Part shown: positions 37,690 to 44,463 of the stretch, piece after piece | Layout: each line of letters begins with the position of its first letter | Position numbering within the stretch: position 1 is the stretch's first letter | Assembly: GCF_000421345.1 (NCBI RefSeq) | Contig: NZ_ATWV01000004.1 | Span: 186,001-250,000 of the forward strand | Reading direction: 5' to 3' | DNA: 64,000 nucleotides | Source of the DNA: Treponema bryantii NK4A124 | GTDB lineage: Bacteria; Spirochaetota; Spirochaetia; Treponematales; Treponemataceae | Translations under genes and position numbers: made by a program | The notes under the pieces: generated by a model | Told to the model about the DNA's origin: nothing | The model's database searches: none | What the model saw: the letters and a program-made list of their open reading frames with translations, nothing else

Positions 37690-39039
37690 ATGGCTAAAAA
37701 AAGTGGTTCTATTTCTTACAAATGCAGTAACTGTGGTTACACTCAGCCAAGATGGCTTGGCCGCTGCCCGGAATGCGGTGAATGGAATTCTCTTGAAGAA
37801 ATCATTATTGATAAAAACAACATAAGTCCTGCAGGACGAGGCAAAGAAGCCGTAGAAAAACAGAAGCCGGTTGGGCTTTCGACAGTACAGGCACAGTCAA
37901 ATACCCGCATTTCTACCGGAATTGATGAATTTGACCGGGTTTTAGGTGGTGGTGCAACCAAACGTTCTGCAATTTTGCTGGGTGGAGAACCCGGAATTGG
38001 TAAATCTACCCTGCTTTTACAGACTGCGGCTAGCCTTTCCTGCCACACACAAAGCTCTGTCCTCTATATAAGCGGAGAAGAGTCTGCTGCCCAGATTAAA
38101 GAACGCGCAGACAGACTTTGTTTAGACTGTAAGGGCATTAATATTTTATGCACTTCCCGCCTGGAAGACTCTTTAGATGCCCTTGATTCACTGAATCCTA
38201 CCTTTGTAATTATTGATTCTATTCAGACAATTTACTCTGCTGAGGCCGGAATTATTCCCGGAACTGTAAATCAGCTGAAATATTGCGCCAATGAGTTTAT
38301 TTCCTGGGTAAAAGAACGTGACAGCGTACTTATAATGACTGCCCATGTAACAAAAGAAGGCACCATTGCCGGTCCAAAGTCTCTGGAACACATGGTAGAT
38401 ACGGTAATTTCCTTTGAACGTAATGCTGATGATATAAGATTCCTTCATGCACAGAAAAACCGTTTTGGTTCAGTTGATGAAATTGGAATTTTCAGCATGA
38501 CAGAAAAGGGGCTTGAGCCTGTAATTAACCCGGCATCCCTCTTTTTGACTAAAAGAAAGGAAAATCAGCCGGCTGGAGTAGCTCCTACACCGGTTTTTGA
38601 AGGCAGCAGGGTCTTTTTAGTAGAGATTCAGGCCCTTACTGTGCCGGCTAAGGCCAGCGTTTCGCGTATTTACAGTGAAAAAATTGATTCCGGCAGGGTT
38701 GCCCGCGTTGCAGCGGTTATTGAAAAGCGCTGCGGGCTCTGTTTTTCTGATCAGGATATATATGTAAACGTTGCGGGCGGTATAAAATTAAGTGAAAGCT
38801 CTATTGATGCCGCCCTAGCCGCAGCCCTTTATTCTGCCAGAACAGATATTGCTGTAAAAAACGGTACTGCAGTATTCGGAGAATTAAGCCTTGCTGGTGA
38901 AATCCGCCCGGTTACAAAAACAAAACAGCGCATAAAAGCCGCAGAAGGCCTTGGTTTTAACACCATTCTGGCCCCTGCAGAAGACGACAAAGCCGGAATT
39001 TCAGACATAAAAACACTCATTAAGACTATATTCCGCTAA
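37690..39039 (+). CDS. radA: DNA repair protein RadA
   Basis: 449 residues from the ATG at 37690, which has AAGAGG upstream and starts at the zinc finger; the frame stays open 46 codons further upstream, but that part is AT-rich and unlike RadA. The C4 finger is C12-C15-C26-C29. Walker A is GGEPGIGKST, the RadA-specific KNRFG motif is QKNRFGSVDEIG, and the C-terminal Lon-like domain has GEIRPVTKTKQRIKAAEGLG. RadA is a RecA-like helicase that drives branch migration in recombination. Confidence 0.96.
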   Translation: MAKKSGSISYKCSNCGYTQPRWLGRCPECGEWNSLEEIIIDKNNISPAGRGKEAVEKQKPVGLSTVQAQSNTRISTGIDEFDRVLGGGATKRSAILLGGEPGIGKSTLLLQTAASLSCHTQSSVLYISGEESAAQIKERADRLCLDCKGINILCTSRLEDSLDALDSLNPTFVIIDSIQTIYSAEAGIIPGTVNQLKYCANEFISWVKERDSVLIMTAHVTKEGTIAGPKSLEHMVDTVISFERNADDIRFLHAQKNRFGSVDEIGIFSMTEKGLEPVINPASLFLTKRKENQPAGVAPTPVFEGSRVFLVEIQALTVPAKASVSRIYSEKIDSGRVARVAAVIEKRCGLCFSDQDIYVNVAGGIKLSESSIDAALAAALYSARTDIAVKNGTAVFGELSLAGEIRPVTKTKQRIKAAEGLGFNTILAPAEDDKAGISDIKTLIKTIFR

Positions 39040-39119
39040 AACCGAGTATTTTTGATTTAGTTTGTATCATTTTGACATTAGTGGCTGTGTATTTTTGACA
39101 CAGTTAATAATGGTTAAAT

Positions 39120-39206
39120 ATGCCGGAGGCAAAAAAAAGCCTGAAAACAATCTGCACAAACGAGGTGCGGAAGCCGTTTTCAGGCTTTTATTTTGCCAGG
39201 AGGCAT
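39120..39206. terminator. Long composite hairpin between radA and hsp20
   Basis: Nested arms: ATGCC/GGCAT, GGCAAAA/TTTTGCC, AAGCCTGAAAAC/GTTTTCAGGCTT and a terminal GCAC/GTGC. A and T runs on both sides of the main stem make it a likely bidirectional terminator for radA that also isolates the sigma-54 promoter downstream. Confidence 0.65.
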
Positions 39207-39238
39207 ATGTATGAGATTAAAATGTGGCAAAAAGGCAC

Positions 39239-39255
39239 TTGGCACGAAAATTGCT
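39239..39255 (+). promoter_or_regulatory. Sigma-54 promoter of hsp20
   Basis: TTGGCACG AAAA TTGCT: exact -24 GG (39241-39242) and -12 GC (39253-39254) at the required 10-base spacing, matching the consensus TGGCACG-N4-TTGC. The start of transcription would be near 39266, about 54 bases before the hsp20 ATG. Confidence 0.85.
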
Positions 39256-39319
39256 AAATATATAGTGTAAGCTGTTAGCTTATAAAACAAAACTAAATTA
39301 AATACAAAGAGGTATAGAT

Positions 39320-39739
39320 ATGAACGAACTTTCATTTATTGATTCACTTTTTAATGACATGATGGGTAACACACCAAGTGTTATGTATTCTGCAAACGCT
39401 CCTCGTGTTGATGTAAAAGAGGAAAACAACGCTTACACTTTGGAAATGGAATTGCCTGGCCGTACAGAGAAAGACGTAAATATCGAGCTCGACCATGACA
39501 ATTTGACCATTGCCTCAAAAACTGAAGAGACAAAGGAAACCAAAGAAGATAAGAAAGACAAGAAGGCTAAGTACATTCTTAAAGAGCGCAGATGCTCAAG
39601 CTTTGAACGACGCTTTTCTTTGCCAGCTGATGTTGATGCTGAGTCAATTAAGGCTAACTTTAAGAATGGTATTTTGACAATCAATATGCAGAAAAAAGCC
39701 ATCGCCGCTCCAAAGCATATTGCAATTGAAGCTTGTTAA
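39320..39739 (+). CDS. Small heat shock protein Hsp20
   Basis: 139 residues, ATP-independent holdase. The alpha-crystallin domain spans about residues 25-125: APRVDVKEENNAYTLEMELP at the start, an insert of charged residues (EETKETKEDKKDKKAKYI) and the conserved FERRFSLPADVDAESIKANF then NGILTINMQKK (the GILT motif). The short tail lacks a clear IxI motif. Upstream is a strong sigma-54 promoter, not a heat-shock sigma-32 or CIRCE site. The last 28 bases contain an inverted copy of a repeat found twice downstream. Confidence 0.95.
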   Translation: MNELSFIDSLFNDMMGNTPSVMYSANAPRVDVKEENNAYTLEMELPGRTEKDVNIELDHDNLTIASKTEETKETKEDKKDKKAKYILKERRCSSFERRFSLPADVDAESIKANFKNGILTINMQKKAIAAPKHIAIEAC

Positions 39740-39922
39740 TTGATGCTTGCAGGCTGACTGCTCCCATAAAAAAAAGGGTGTGTGAAACGGGAATGATGTT
39801 TCACGCACCCTTTTTTTATTCCGCATCCAGCCTGCACAATCAACGTATAATCAATTGCAATATGCTTTGTCTTTTCCGCAGTTATTTTTCACATAAACGT
39901 ATTGTCAATTGCAATATGCTTT
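39712..39922. repeat. Three copies of an 18-bp sequence (GCATATTGCAATTGA core)
   Basis: Forward in the hsp20 3' end (39712-39729) and inverted at 39851-39868 and 39905-39922. The last two belong to 27-bp direct repeats (39842-39868, 39896-39922) with two mismatches. Either inverted copy can pair with the hsp20 copy. Confidence 0.75.
39776..39810. terminator. Bidirectional terminator after hsp20
   Basis: GGGTGtGTGAAAC pairs with GTTTCACgCACCC around GGGAATGAT, with a run of A before and T after. It serves hsp20 and the convergent phosphatidyltransferase gene. Confidence 0.85.
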
Positions 39923-40517
39923 AGATATCCTTTAAGATTTTGCCGAAGTGAATCAGATAATCGATAAATGAGGCGTAGCTTAGGATTACGCAGATTGCGA
40001 AGAGAGCGAAGGCTCCTATCTGCATTGCTCCGAAGAAGTCTGGAACTAATTCGAGGCGAACAAGAAGTTCGAGGAAGATTCCGTAGAACTCAGCTACGAT
40101 ATAAACTACGGTTTTTAGTTTGCCGCCTTTGCGGGCCGCAATTGCGGTTCCCTGTTTTGCGGCTACCATACGTAAAAAGTTCTGTGAGAACTCGCGGAGC
40201 ATAATCAAAACAAAGAAATAAACAGGCATATAAGAAAGGCCTGCTTTTACCGAATGCATAAGACAGATAAAACCGGTCAAGTGTAAAACTACATCTGCAA
40301 AAGGATCAAAAAGCTTTCCGAAATCACTAACTTCGTTATGCTTACGAGCATAATGTCCATCTAAATAATCTGTAAATTCAGCAAAAATAAGACATGGAAG
40401 GGCAATCAACAAGGATACTTTAGAGCCACAACCAGTCCAGATTGGAATAAAATATAATAAGAAGAAAATCGGTGCAAAAATAATACGAGTAAAAGTAAAC
40501 TTGTTTGATAGTTTCAT
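39921..40517 (-). CDS. CDP-alcohol phosphatidyltransferase
   Basis: 198 residues, polytopic inner membrane protein. The CDP-alcohol motif DX2DGX2ARX8GX3DX3D is exact from Asp50 to Asp75 (DYLDGHYARKHNEVSDFGKL and on to DPFAD). About six hydrophobic segments follow the family pattern. The size and N-terminus (KLSNKFTFTRIIFAPIFFLL) fit phosphatidylglycerophosphate synthase (PgsA), but CDP-choline or inositol acceptors cannot be excluded, as treponemes also make phosphatidylcholine. Confidence 0.88.
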   Translation of the reverse strand: MKLSNKFTFTRIIFAPIFFLLYFIPIWTGCGSKVSLLIALPCLIFAEFTDYLDGHYARKHNEVSDFGKLFDPFADVVLHLTGFICLMHSVKAGLSYMPVYFFVLIMLREFSQNFLRMVAAKQGTAIAARKGGKLKTVVYIVAEFYGIFLELLVRLELVPDFFGAMQIGAFALFAICVILSYASFIDYLIHFGKILKDI

Positions 40518-40565
40518 AAAGAATATTATCTACTTAATAGAAAGGAAAGTCAAGGTTTGAGGAAC

Positions 40566-40729
40566 AAACATAATTTATGATTTCAATCACGATGCTGTGC
40601 AAAATCGAGCCCGGAGTGAAAAAAGGTATAAAGCAACATCATCCCGTTGATTTATGCCTTTTTTCACGTAAGGGAACGATTTTGCATGAACACGACTATT
40701 GAAATGTCTTGAAATCATGAATTATGCTT
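40566..40729. repeat. Long stem-loop element, copy B
   Basis: 164-base inverted repeat. Outer arms 40566-40586 with 40709-40729 (19 of 21 match), middle arms TGCAAAATCG (40598-40607) with 40677-40686, inner arms 40617-40632 with 40651-40666 (15 of 16), and terminal CAAC ATCATCCC GTTG (40634-40649). The terminal part and the flanking GG-A/T-CC pairs recur in copy A at 44023-44165. The outer right arm lies in the 3' end of the kinase-like gene. Confidence 0.8.
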
Positions 40730-41517
40730 ACTGCAGACTTGGCGTCGTAGCCTGGCATCTCCTCGCGGATAATCTGCAGTGCCTGCTCTACAACTGCAGG
40801 AGAATCTGAAACACCATGAAGCACAACCGTATTTCCCTGAATTGTTGCATGCATAAACTCAATATTCAGCTTACGTTCCATAGAAAGCTTGTTTACAACT
40901 GTCTGAGCCTTCAAAAGCTCTTCAATCAGTTTATTACCTTCCTCTTCCTCTTTTACAGTTATCTTCTGCTCTACAAGATTTGCAATAACAGAAGCTGCTA
41001 AATCGAGGCTTAAAAGTCCGGTATTCAAAACAAGATGATAATTTACAGGGTCGTTAATATCAACATTATAGAAGCTTGAATGGAAGCCAGAACGGTTTGC
41101 ATCGCTTTCCTGAATACGCTGCAGAGCCTGTTTTTCGTCCCAGTTGAATTCCTTACGAAGGCGGTCTATACGGGTCTGCTCGTCTGCAATGAGGCGGACA
41201 GAAATATTATTAGGTACATTCTGAAGCACTGCAAAGGCACCGCGCCCGATAATAACTACGTTTTTTTGTGCTGCTGCTTCTAAAATTGCATATTGTGCAT
41301 AATTTAAGTATTCATCGCGGTCTTTTGTAAGAGATGCAAAAAAGCCCGGTTTTCTTTCATCGAATTTAGGCATTTTGTTCTCAGGGAAGCCCAGCTCTAC
41401 AATGCGCTTTTCAATTTCTTTTCTTGTGATGAACTTATAGCCGAGTCTTTTTGCAAGCTCGCCGGCTACTTCATCACCCAATGCTGCTACCTGTCTTGAA
41501 AATGTAATTACTGCCAT
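40696..41517 (-). CDS. Cytidylate-kinase-like protein with a BON-like C-terminus
   Basis: 273 residues. The N-terminal ~200 residues follow the cytidylate-kinase-like family: VITFSRQVAALGDEVAGELA, KRLGYKFITRKEIEKR, VVIIGRGAFAVL and RIQESDANRSGFHSSFYNVD. In relatives the first loop is SREFGSGG..; here it is SRQVAALGDE, so the glycine P-loop is eroded and ATP binding is doubtful. The last 65 residues (MHATIQGNTVVLHGVSDSPA, then VVEQALQIIREEMPGYD) look like a BON domain. An AGGTG site precedes the ATG. Function unknown; a regulatory pseudo-kinase is possible. Confidence 0.75.
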   Translation of the reverse strand: MAVITFSRQVAALGDEVAGELAKRLGYKFITRKEIEKRIVELGFPENKMPKFDERKPGFFASLTKDRDEYLNYAQYAILEAAAQKNVVIIGRGAFAVLQNVPNNISVRLIADEQTRIDRLRKEFNWDEKQALQRIQESDANRSGFHSSFYNVDINDPVNYHLVLNTGLLSLDLAASVIANLVEQKITVKEEEEGNKLIEELLKAQTVVNKLSMERKLNIEFMHATIQGNTVVLHGVSDSPAVVEQALQIIREEMPGYDAKSAVSIIHDFKTFQ

Positions 41518-41543
41518 AAGTTCACCTCTCTATTGTTTGATAT

Positions 41544-41575
41544 GGATTGCTTCGGGCGATGCCCTCGCAATGACA
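41544..41575. repeat. Dispersed repeat, family 3
   Basis: GGATTGC / GCAATGACA arms around TTCGGGCGATGCCCTC, related to 2111-2143. It lies just upstream of the NUDIX gene and of the divergent kinase-like gene. Confidence 0.6.
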
Positions 41576-41640
41576 TTTTTTTATTTCTATATTATGATAA
41601 ATCCAGAATTGAAATCTGTCAAAAAGTTACGGAGTTTTTA

Positions 41641-42210
41641 ATGAAGAATTATTTTACTGCAGAAGATGATAAACTTAAATGGAAGGAAGGCGAGCCAAAA
41701 GCTTTACTAAAAACCGTAGTATGTACAGTTACCTCACGACACAATGTTTCCAGCGAAGGAGTTGAAGGAGATTACATCATTATGGATGCTCCGGACTGGG
41801 TAATTGTAATTGCAGAGCATAACGAAAACTTTTTGATGGTAAAACAGTGGCGCCATGGAGAAGCAGCCTTGAGCATAGAGTTTCCGGGCGGTGTTATTGA
41901 TGCCGGAGAAGATCCTGAGACCGCAGCACGCCGCGAATTGGAAGAAGAAACAGGTTATAAAGCTGGAAAACTGATAAAACTTGGAAAAGTAAACCCTAAC
42001 CCAGCCCTCTTCAGTAATCATGTGCATTTTTATCTGGCTCAGGATTTAGAAGCTACTGGAAAACAGAGCCTTGATGAAGATGAGTTTATAAACTGTATGG
42101 AATTAAGTAAGCAGGAAGTTCTGGAAGGAATGGGAACAGAACAATTTCCACATGCCATTATGGGAATGGCGCTGAGTTTGTATATTAAACACAATAAGAG
42201 CCGTATATAA
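41641..42210 (+). CDS. NUDIX hydrolase (ADP-ribose pyrophosphatase-like)
   Basis: 189 residues from the ATG at 41641, preceded by GGAG; 36 in-frame upstream codons run through a dispersed repeat and are not coding. The Nudix box is exact: GGVIDAGEDPETAARREL followed by EEETGY, matching GX5EX7REUXEEXGU. LMVKQWRHGEAALSIEFPGG resembles ADP-ribose pyrophosphatases. It probably cleaves nucleoside diphosphate-X compounds such as ADP-ribose or NADH; the substrate is inferred from the family. Convergent with the LysM gene. Confidence 0.9.
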   Translation: MKNYFTAEDDKLKWKEGEPKALLKTVVCTVTSRHNVSSEGVEGDYIIMDAPDWVIVIAEHNENFLMVKQWRHGEAALSIEFPGGVIDAGEDPETAARRELEEETGYKAGKLIKLGKVNPNPALFSNHVHFYLAQDLEATGKQSLDEDEFINCMELSKQEVLEGMGTEQFPHAIMGMALSLYIKHNKSRI

Positions 42211-42214
42211 AAAA

Positions 42215-42258
42215 ACGGTGGTTTCGATACATCCGCTTCGCGGACACTCAACCACCGT
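42215..42258. repeat. Dispersed palindrome, family 1, between convergent genes
   Basis: ACGGTGGTT / AACCACCGT outer arms, CCGC TTC GCGG inside, with A-run before and T-run after. A bidirectional terminator for the NUDIX and LysM genes. Confidence 0.85.
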
Positions 42259-42271
42259 TTTGCTTTAAGTC

Positions 42272-42961
42272 TTATTCTCCGTAAGTTGAATAAGACTTCT
42301 TTGGATCGTAGGTGCCCTTGCGGTATTCACCGGTAAGGCTTGGAATCTTCATCTTCATACCAGGATGGATGAGGTTTGGATCCTCAGGTTTTGGCATACT
42401 CTGTTTGTTAGCCTGATAAAGGTTTTCCCACAAGAGAGGGTTGTTGTAAACATAAGGACGACCAGAAATATTCCAGTAACAGTCTTTTGTTTCTGCCCAA
42501 GGTTTAACGATGTAGAACTCTGGAAGTGGAGTAACCTCTTTAATTCCGTCGAGTGCAGCAAGAGAAGCCTTTGCATAAGCATTAGCCTGGTCAAAATCCT
42601 CTCCTTCAAAAGCAGATTCAGCTTTTTCAAGGTTATCCTTTGCTGAAGTATAAGCCATTGGGAAAGTGTTTGGTGCATCAATCTTTTCTGCATAAGCCAG
42701 CTGGTTCTTAGCAAGCTTGATGTTATTTTCTGCTTCTCCGCGAGCCATCATCATTTTGATGTAAGCTTCAGAAAGAGCAGCATTTTCTTCTGCTTTCTTT
42801 GAATACTCAACAGCATCCTCATACTGGCCGGCATCAAGTGCAATTTCTGCCTTTTTAGTATATTCATCTGCAAGCTTCTGGAAGGTATTGTTTTTATAGC
42901 TAACTGCAAAAACAGAAGCGGCAAGTAAAGCAATTGTCAAAATTGAAATAATCTTTTTCAT
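42272..42961 (-). CDS. Exported helical protein with a C-terminal LysM-like domain
   Basis: 229 residues with a signal peptide (KKIISILTIALLAASVFAVS), so periplasmic. The middle (about 25-150) is helical with TPR-like repeats: ALDAGQYEDAVEYSKKAEEN, AESAFEGEDFDQANAYAKAS. The C-terminal 80 residues resemble a LysM domain: YIVKPWAETKDCYWNISG, WENLYQANKQ and LIHPGMKMKIPS, which would bind peptidoglycan. It follows the lipoprotein gene by 2 bases, a tightly coupled pair probably acting in envelope structure. Confidence 0.82.
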   Translation of the reverse strand: MKKIISILTIALLAASVFAVSYKNNTFQKLADEYTKKAEIALDAGQYEDAVEYSKKAEENAALSEAYIKMMMARGEAENNIKLAKNQLAYAEKIDAPNTFPMAYTSAKDNLEKAESAFEGEDFDQANAYAKASLAALDGIKEVTPLPEFYIVKPWAETKDCYWNISGRPYVYNNPLLWENLYQANKQSMPKPEDPNLIHPGMKMKIPSLTGEYRKGTYDPKKSYSTYGE

Positions 42962-42963
42962 AA

Positions 42964-43968
42964 TTACTTAGCCTCCGATTCATCAATTTCATCCTCGAGC
43001 TCTTCGGCAATATCTGCCTCAGCCTCTTCTGGATCTTCATAATCATCAGCTTCAAGGAGAACAGCATCTTCATCTTCGATACCTTCTACCTGTTCTGTGA
43101 TTGGAGCTTTAACATCTGCTTCTTCTGCAAACTTTTCACTTTCTGCTACACGCTTCTTTGCTTCATCAATTGCAGCCTGAGCAGCAGCGCGTTTTTCAGA
43201 AACATCCTGGTAAAGGAATGTAAGTTTTTCAGTTGCATCAATATATTTTTCTGCAGCTTTCTTAGCGTTCTGCATTGCATAAAGAGAGTCGCCTGTTGTA
43301 ATAAGGTCTGTAGCCTCTTTATATTCAGCCTTTCGTGCAACACCTGCCTTTACGCTGTCTGCATTTTTCTTTGCTTCAATTGCATTTTCGCGTTCTTCTT
43401 TTGCAATCTTTTTATAAGCAACATTGATTACTGTGTTGAAATCTTTTACGGCATTTTCTGCATTTACAAAAACAGACTTGTCAAAATCATCTGATTCTGC
43501 ATTAAAGGCAGCTTCTACCTTTTCGAGATTTCCTACACCACGGTTGTAGTCATTCTTTGCATAAGAATCATAACCGTTATCATCAATTTCTTTTTTGGTT
43601 TCTACTGCTGTACTGTAATTTGCAAGCAGATTATAACGGTCGATGATTGATTTTGCTGCTGCATCCGGATCATCACTGTCTTTAAGACCATTAAGCAGAT
43701 AATCAAGTTTATTCATCTGGTCAGGACAATTTTCCTCTGCGCCTGCATCAATTGCAGCCTGTCTGGCATCATTAATCTGTTCCATAAGCTGAGCAAGTTT
43801 TGCAGCTTCTGAAAGACCCTCATCTTCAATATTCTCTGATAAATCTTCTACTGCTTCTGTTACTTCCGGAGCCTCTGGAGTTTCTTCTTCAGCGGCTGGT
43901 TTTGAACCGCAGGAAATGAAAAACAGAAGTGTGATAATAGAAAGAAGGATTATACTAACTTTCTTCAT
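42964..43968 (-). CDS. Glu/Ala-rich lipoprotein, helical
   Basis: 334 residues. The signal peptide ends in a lipobox (FFISC, Cys at about 20). The mature protein is highly acidic and mostly helical, with repeats like AVKDFNTVINVAYKKIAKEE, KYIDATEKLTFLYQDVSEKR and a very acidic tail (EDEDAVLLEADDYEDPEEAE). It resembles treponemal DUF4398-type or TPR-like envelope lipoproteins. Coupled to the LysM-like gene. Copy A of the long stem-loop lies 55 bases upstream of its start. Confidence 0.8.
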   Translation of the reverse strand: MKKVSIILLSIITLLFFISCGSKPAAEEETPEAPEVTEAVEDLSENIEDEGLSEAAKLAQLMEQINDARQAAIDAGAEENCPDQMNKLDYLLNGLKDSDDPDAAAKSIIDRYNLLANYSTAVETKKEIDDNGYDSYAKNDYNRGVGNLEKVEAAFNAESDDFDKSVFVNAENAVKDFNTVINVAYKKIAKEERENAIEAKKNADSVKAGVARKAEYKEATDLITTGDSLYAMQNAKKAAEKYIDATEKLTFLYQDVSEKRAAAQAAIDEAKKRVAESEKFAEEADVKAPITEQVEGIEDEDAVLLEADDYEDPEEAEADIAEELEDEIDESEAK

Positions 43969-44022
43969 ATTTACCTCACGTTTAAAATATATTAACTATA
44001 ATTTTACTATAAAATTTCTAAT

Positions 44023-44165
44023 CTTACAACGATAATTTAATTAGTCGTGTAAAGTTCAGTTTCTCCCGGTAAAAATGGCACTCGCCAACGGGGATGATGT
44101 TGTCGAGTACCATTTTTACCTGCGAAACTGAACTTACATAGCTGTCAATTTATTATCGTTGTAAG
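44023..44165. repeat. Long stem-loop element, copy A
   Basis: 143-base inverted repeat. Outer arms CTTACAACGATAA (44023-44035) with 44153-44165, perfect 13 bp; middle arms AAGTTCAGTTTC (44052-44063) with 44124-44135, perfect 12 bp; inner arms 44068-44084 with 44104-44120 (16 of 17); terminal loop region with CAAC and GTTG around the shared GGGATGAT core. It fills the divergent region between the lipoprotein gene and the PC4-like gene, ending 21 bases before the latter's ATG. Confidence 0.85.
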
Positions 44166-44186
44166 TTACTAAAGGAGGCGGAAGGA

Positions 44187-44408
44187 ATGGATGATTTCTC
44201 ATTTAAAATCGAAAAGAGTCTTGGAACTGTTGCTGAAGGTAAAGGCGGCTGGAACCTGGAATTGAACCTTGTTTCCTGGGGTGGAAGACCTGCAAAGTAT
44301 GATTTGCGCAGCTGGTCACCTGATCATCAGAAAATGGGAAAGGGGTCGACTTTTACTGAAGATGAGCTGAAGGCTTTGAAAGAATTATTGAATAAACTTG
44401 AGTTTTAA
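44187..44408 (+). CDS. PC4/YdbC-like single-stranded DNA-binding protein
   Basis: 73 residues. The pattern WNLELNLVSWGGRPAKYDLR, SWSPDHQKMGKGSTFTEDEL then KALKELL matches the bacterial YdbC branch of the PC4 family, a small beta-sheet plus helix that dimerises and binds ssDNA or ssRNA. AAAGGAGG is 9 bases before the ATG. A long inverted repeat lies directly upstream. Eukaryotic relatives bind melted inverted repeats, so autoregulation through that element is plausible but untested. Confidence 0.85.
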   Translation: MDDFSFKIEKSLGTVAEGKGGWNLELNLVSWGGRPAKYDLRSWSPDHQKMGKGSTFTEDELKALKELLNKLEF

Positions 44409-44410
44409 AT

Positions 44411-44452
44411 ACGGTGATTTCGATACACCGCTTCGCGGCACTCAATCACCGT
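44411..44452. repeat. Dispersed palindrome, family 1, compensated copy
   Basis: ACGGTGATT / AATCACCGT instead of GGTGGTT/AACCACC: both arms changed together, so the hairpin is kept. It lies between the convergent PC4-like and holA genes. Confidence 0.8.
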
Positions 44453-44463
44453 AACACCATTGA

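Noticed and set aside
41533-41640. 36-codon extension upstream of the NUDIX gene
   Set aside because: It runs through a family 3 repeat. The ATG at 41641 has a ribosome-binding site and fits the family length.
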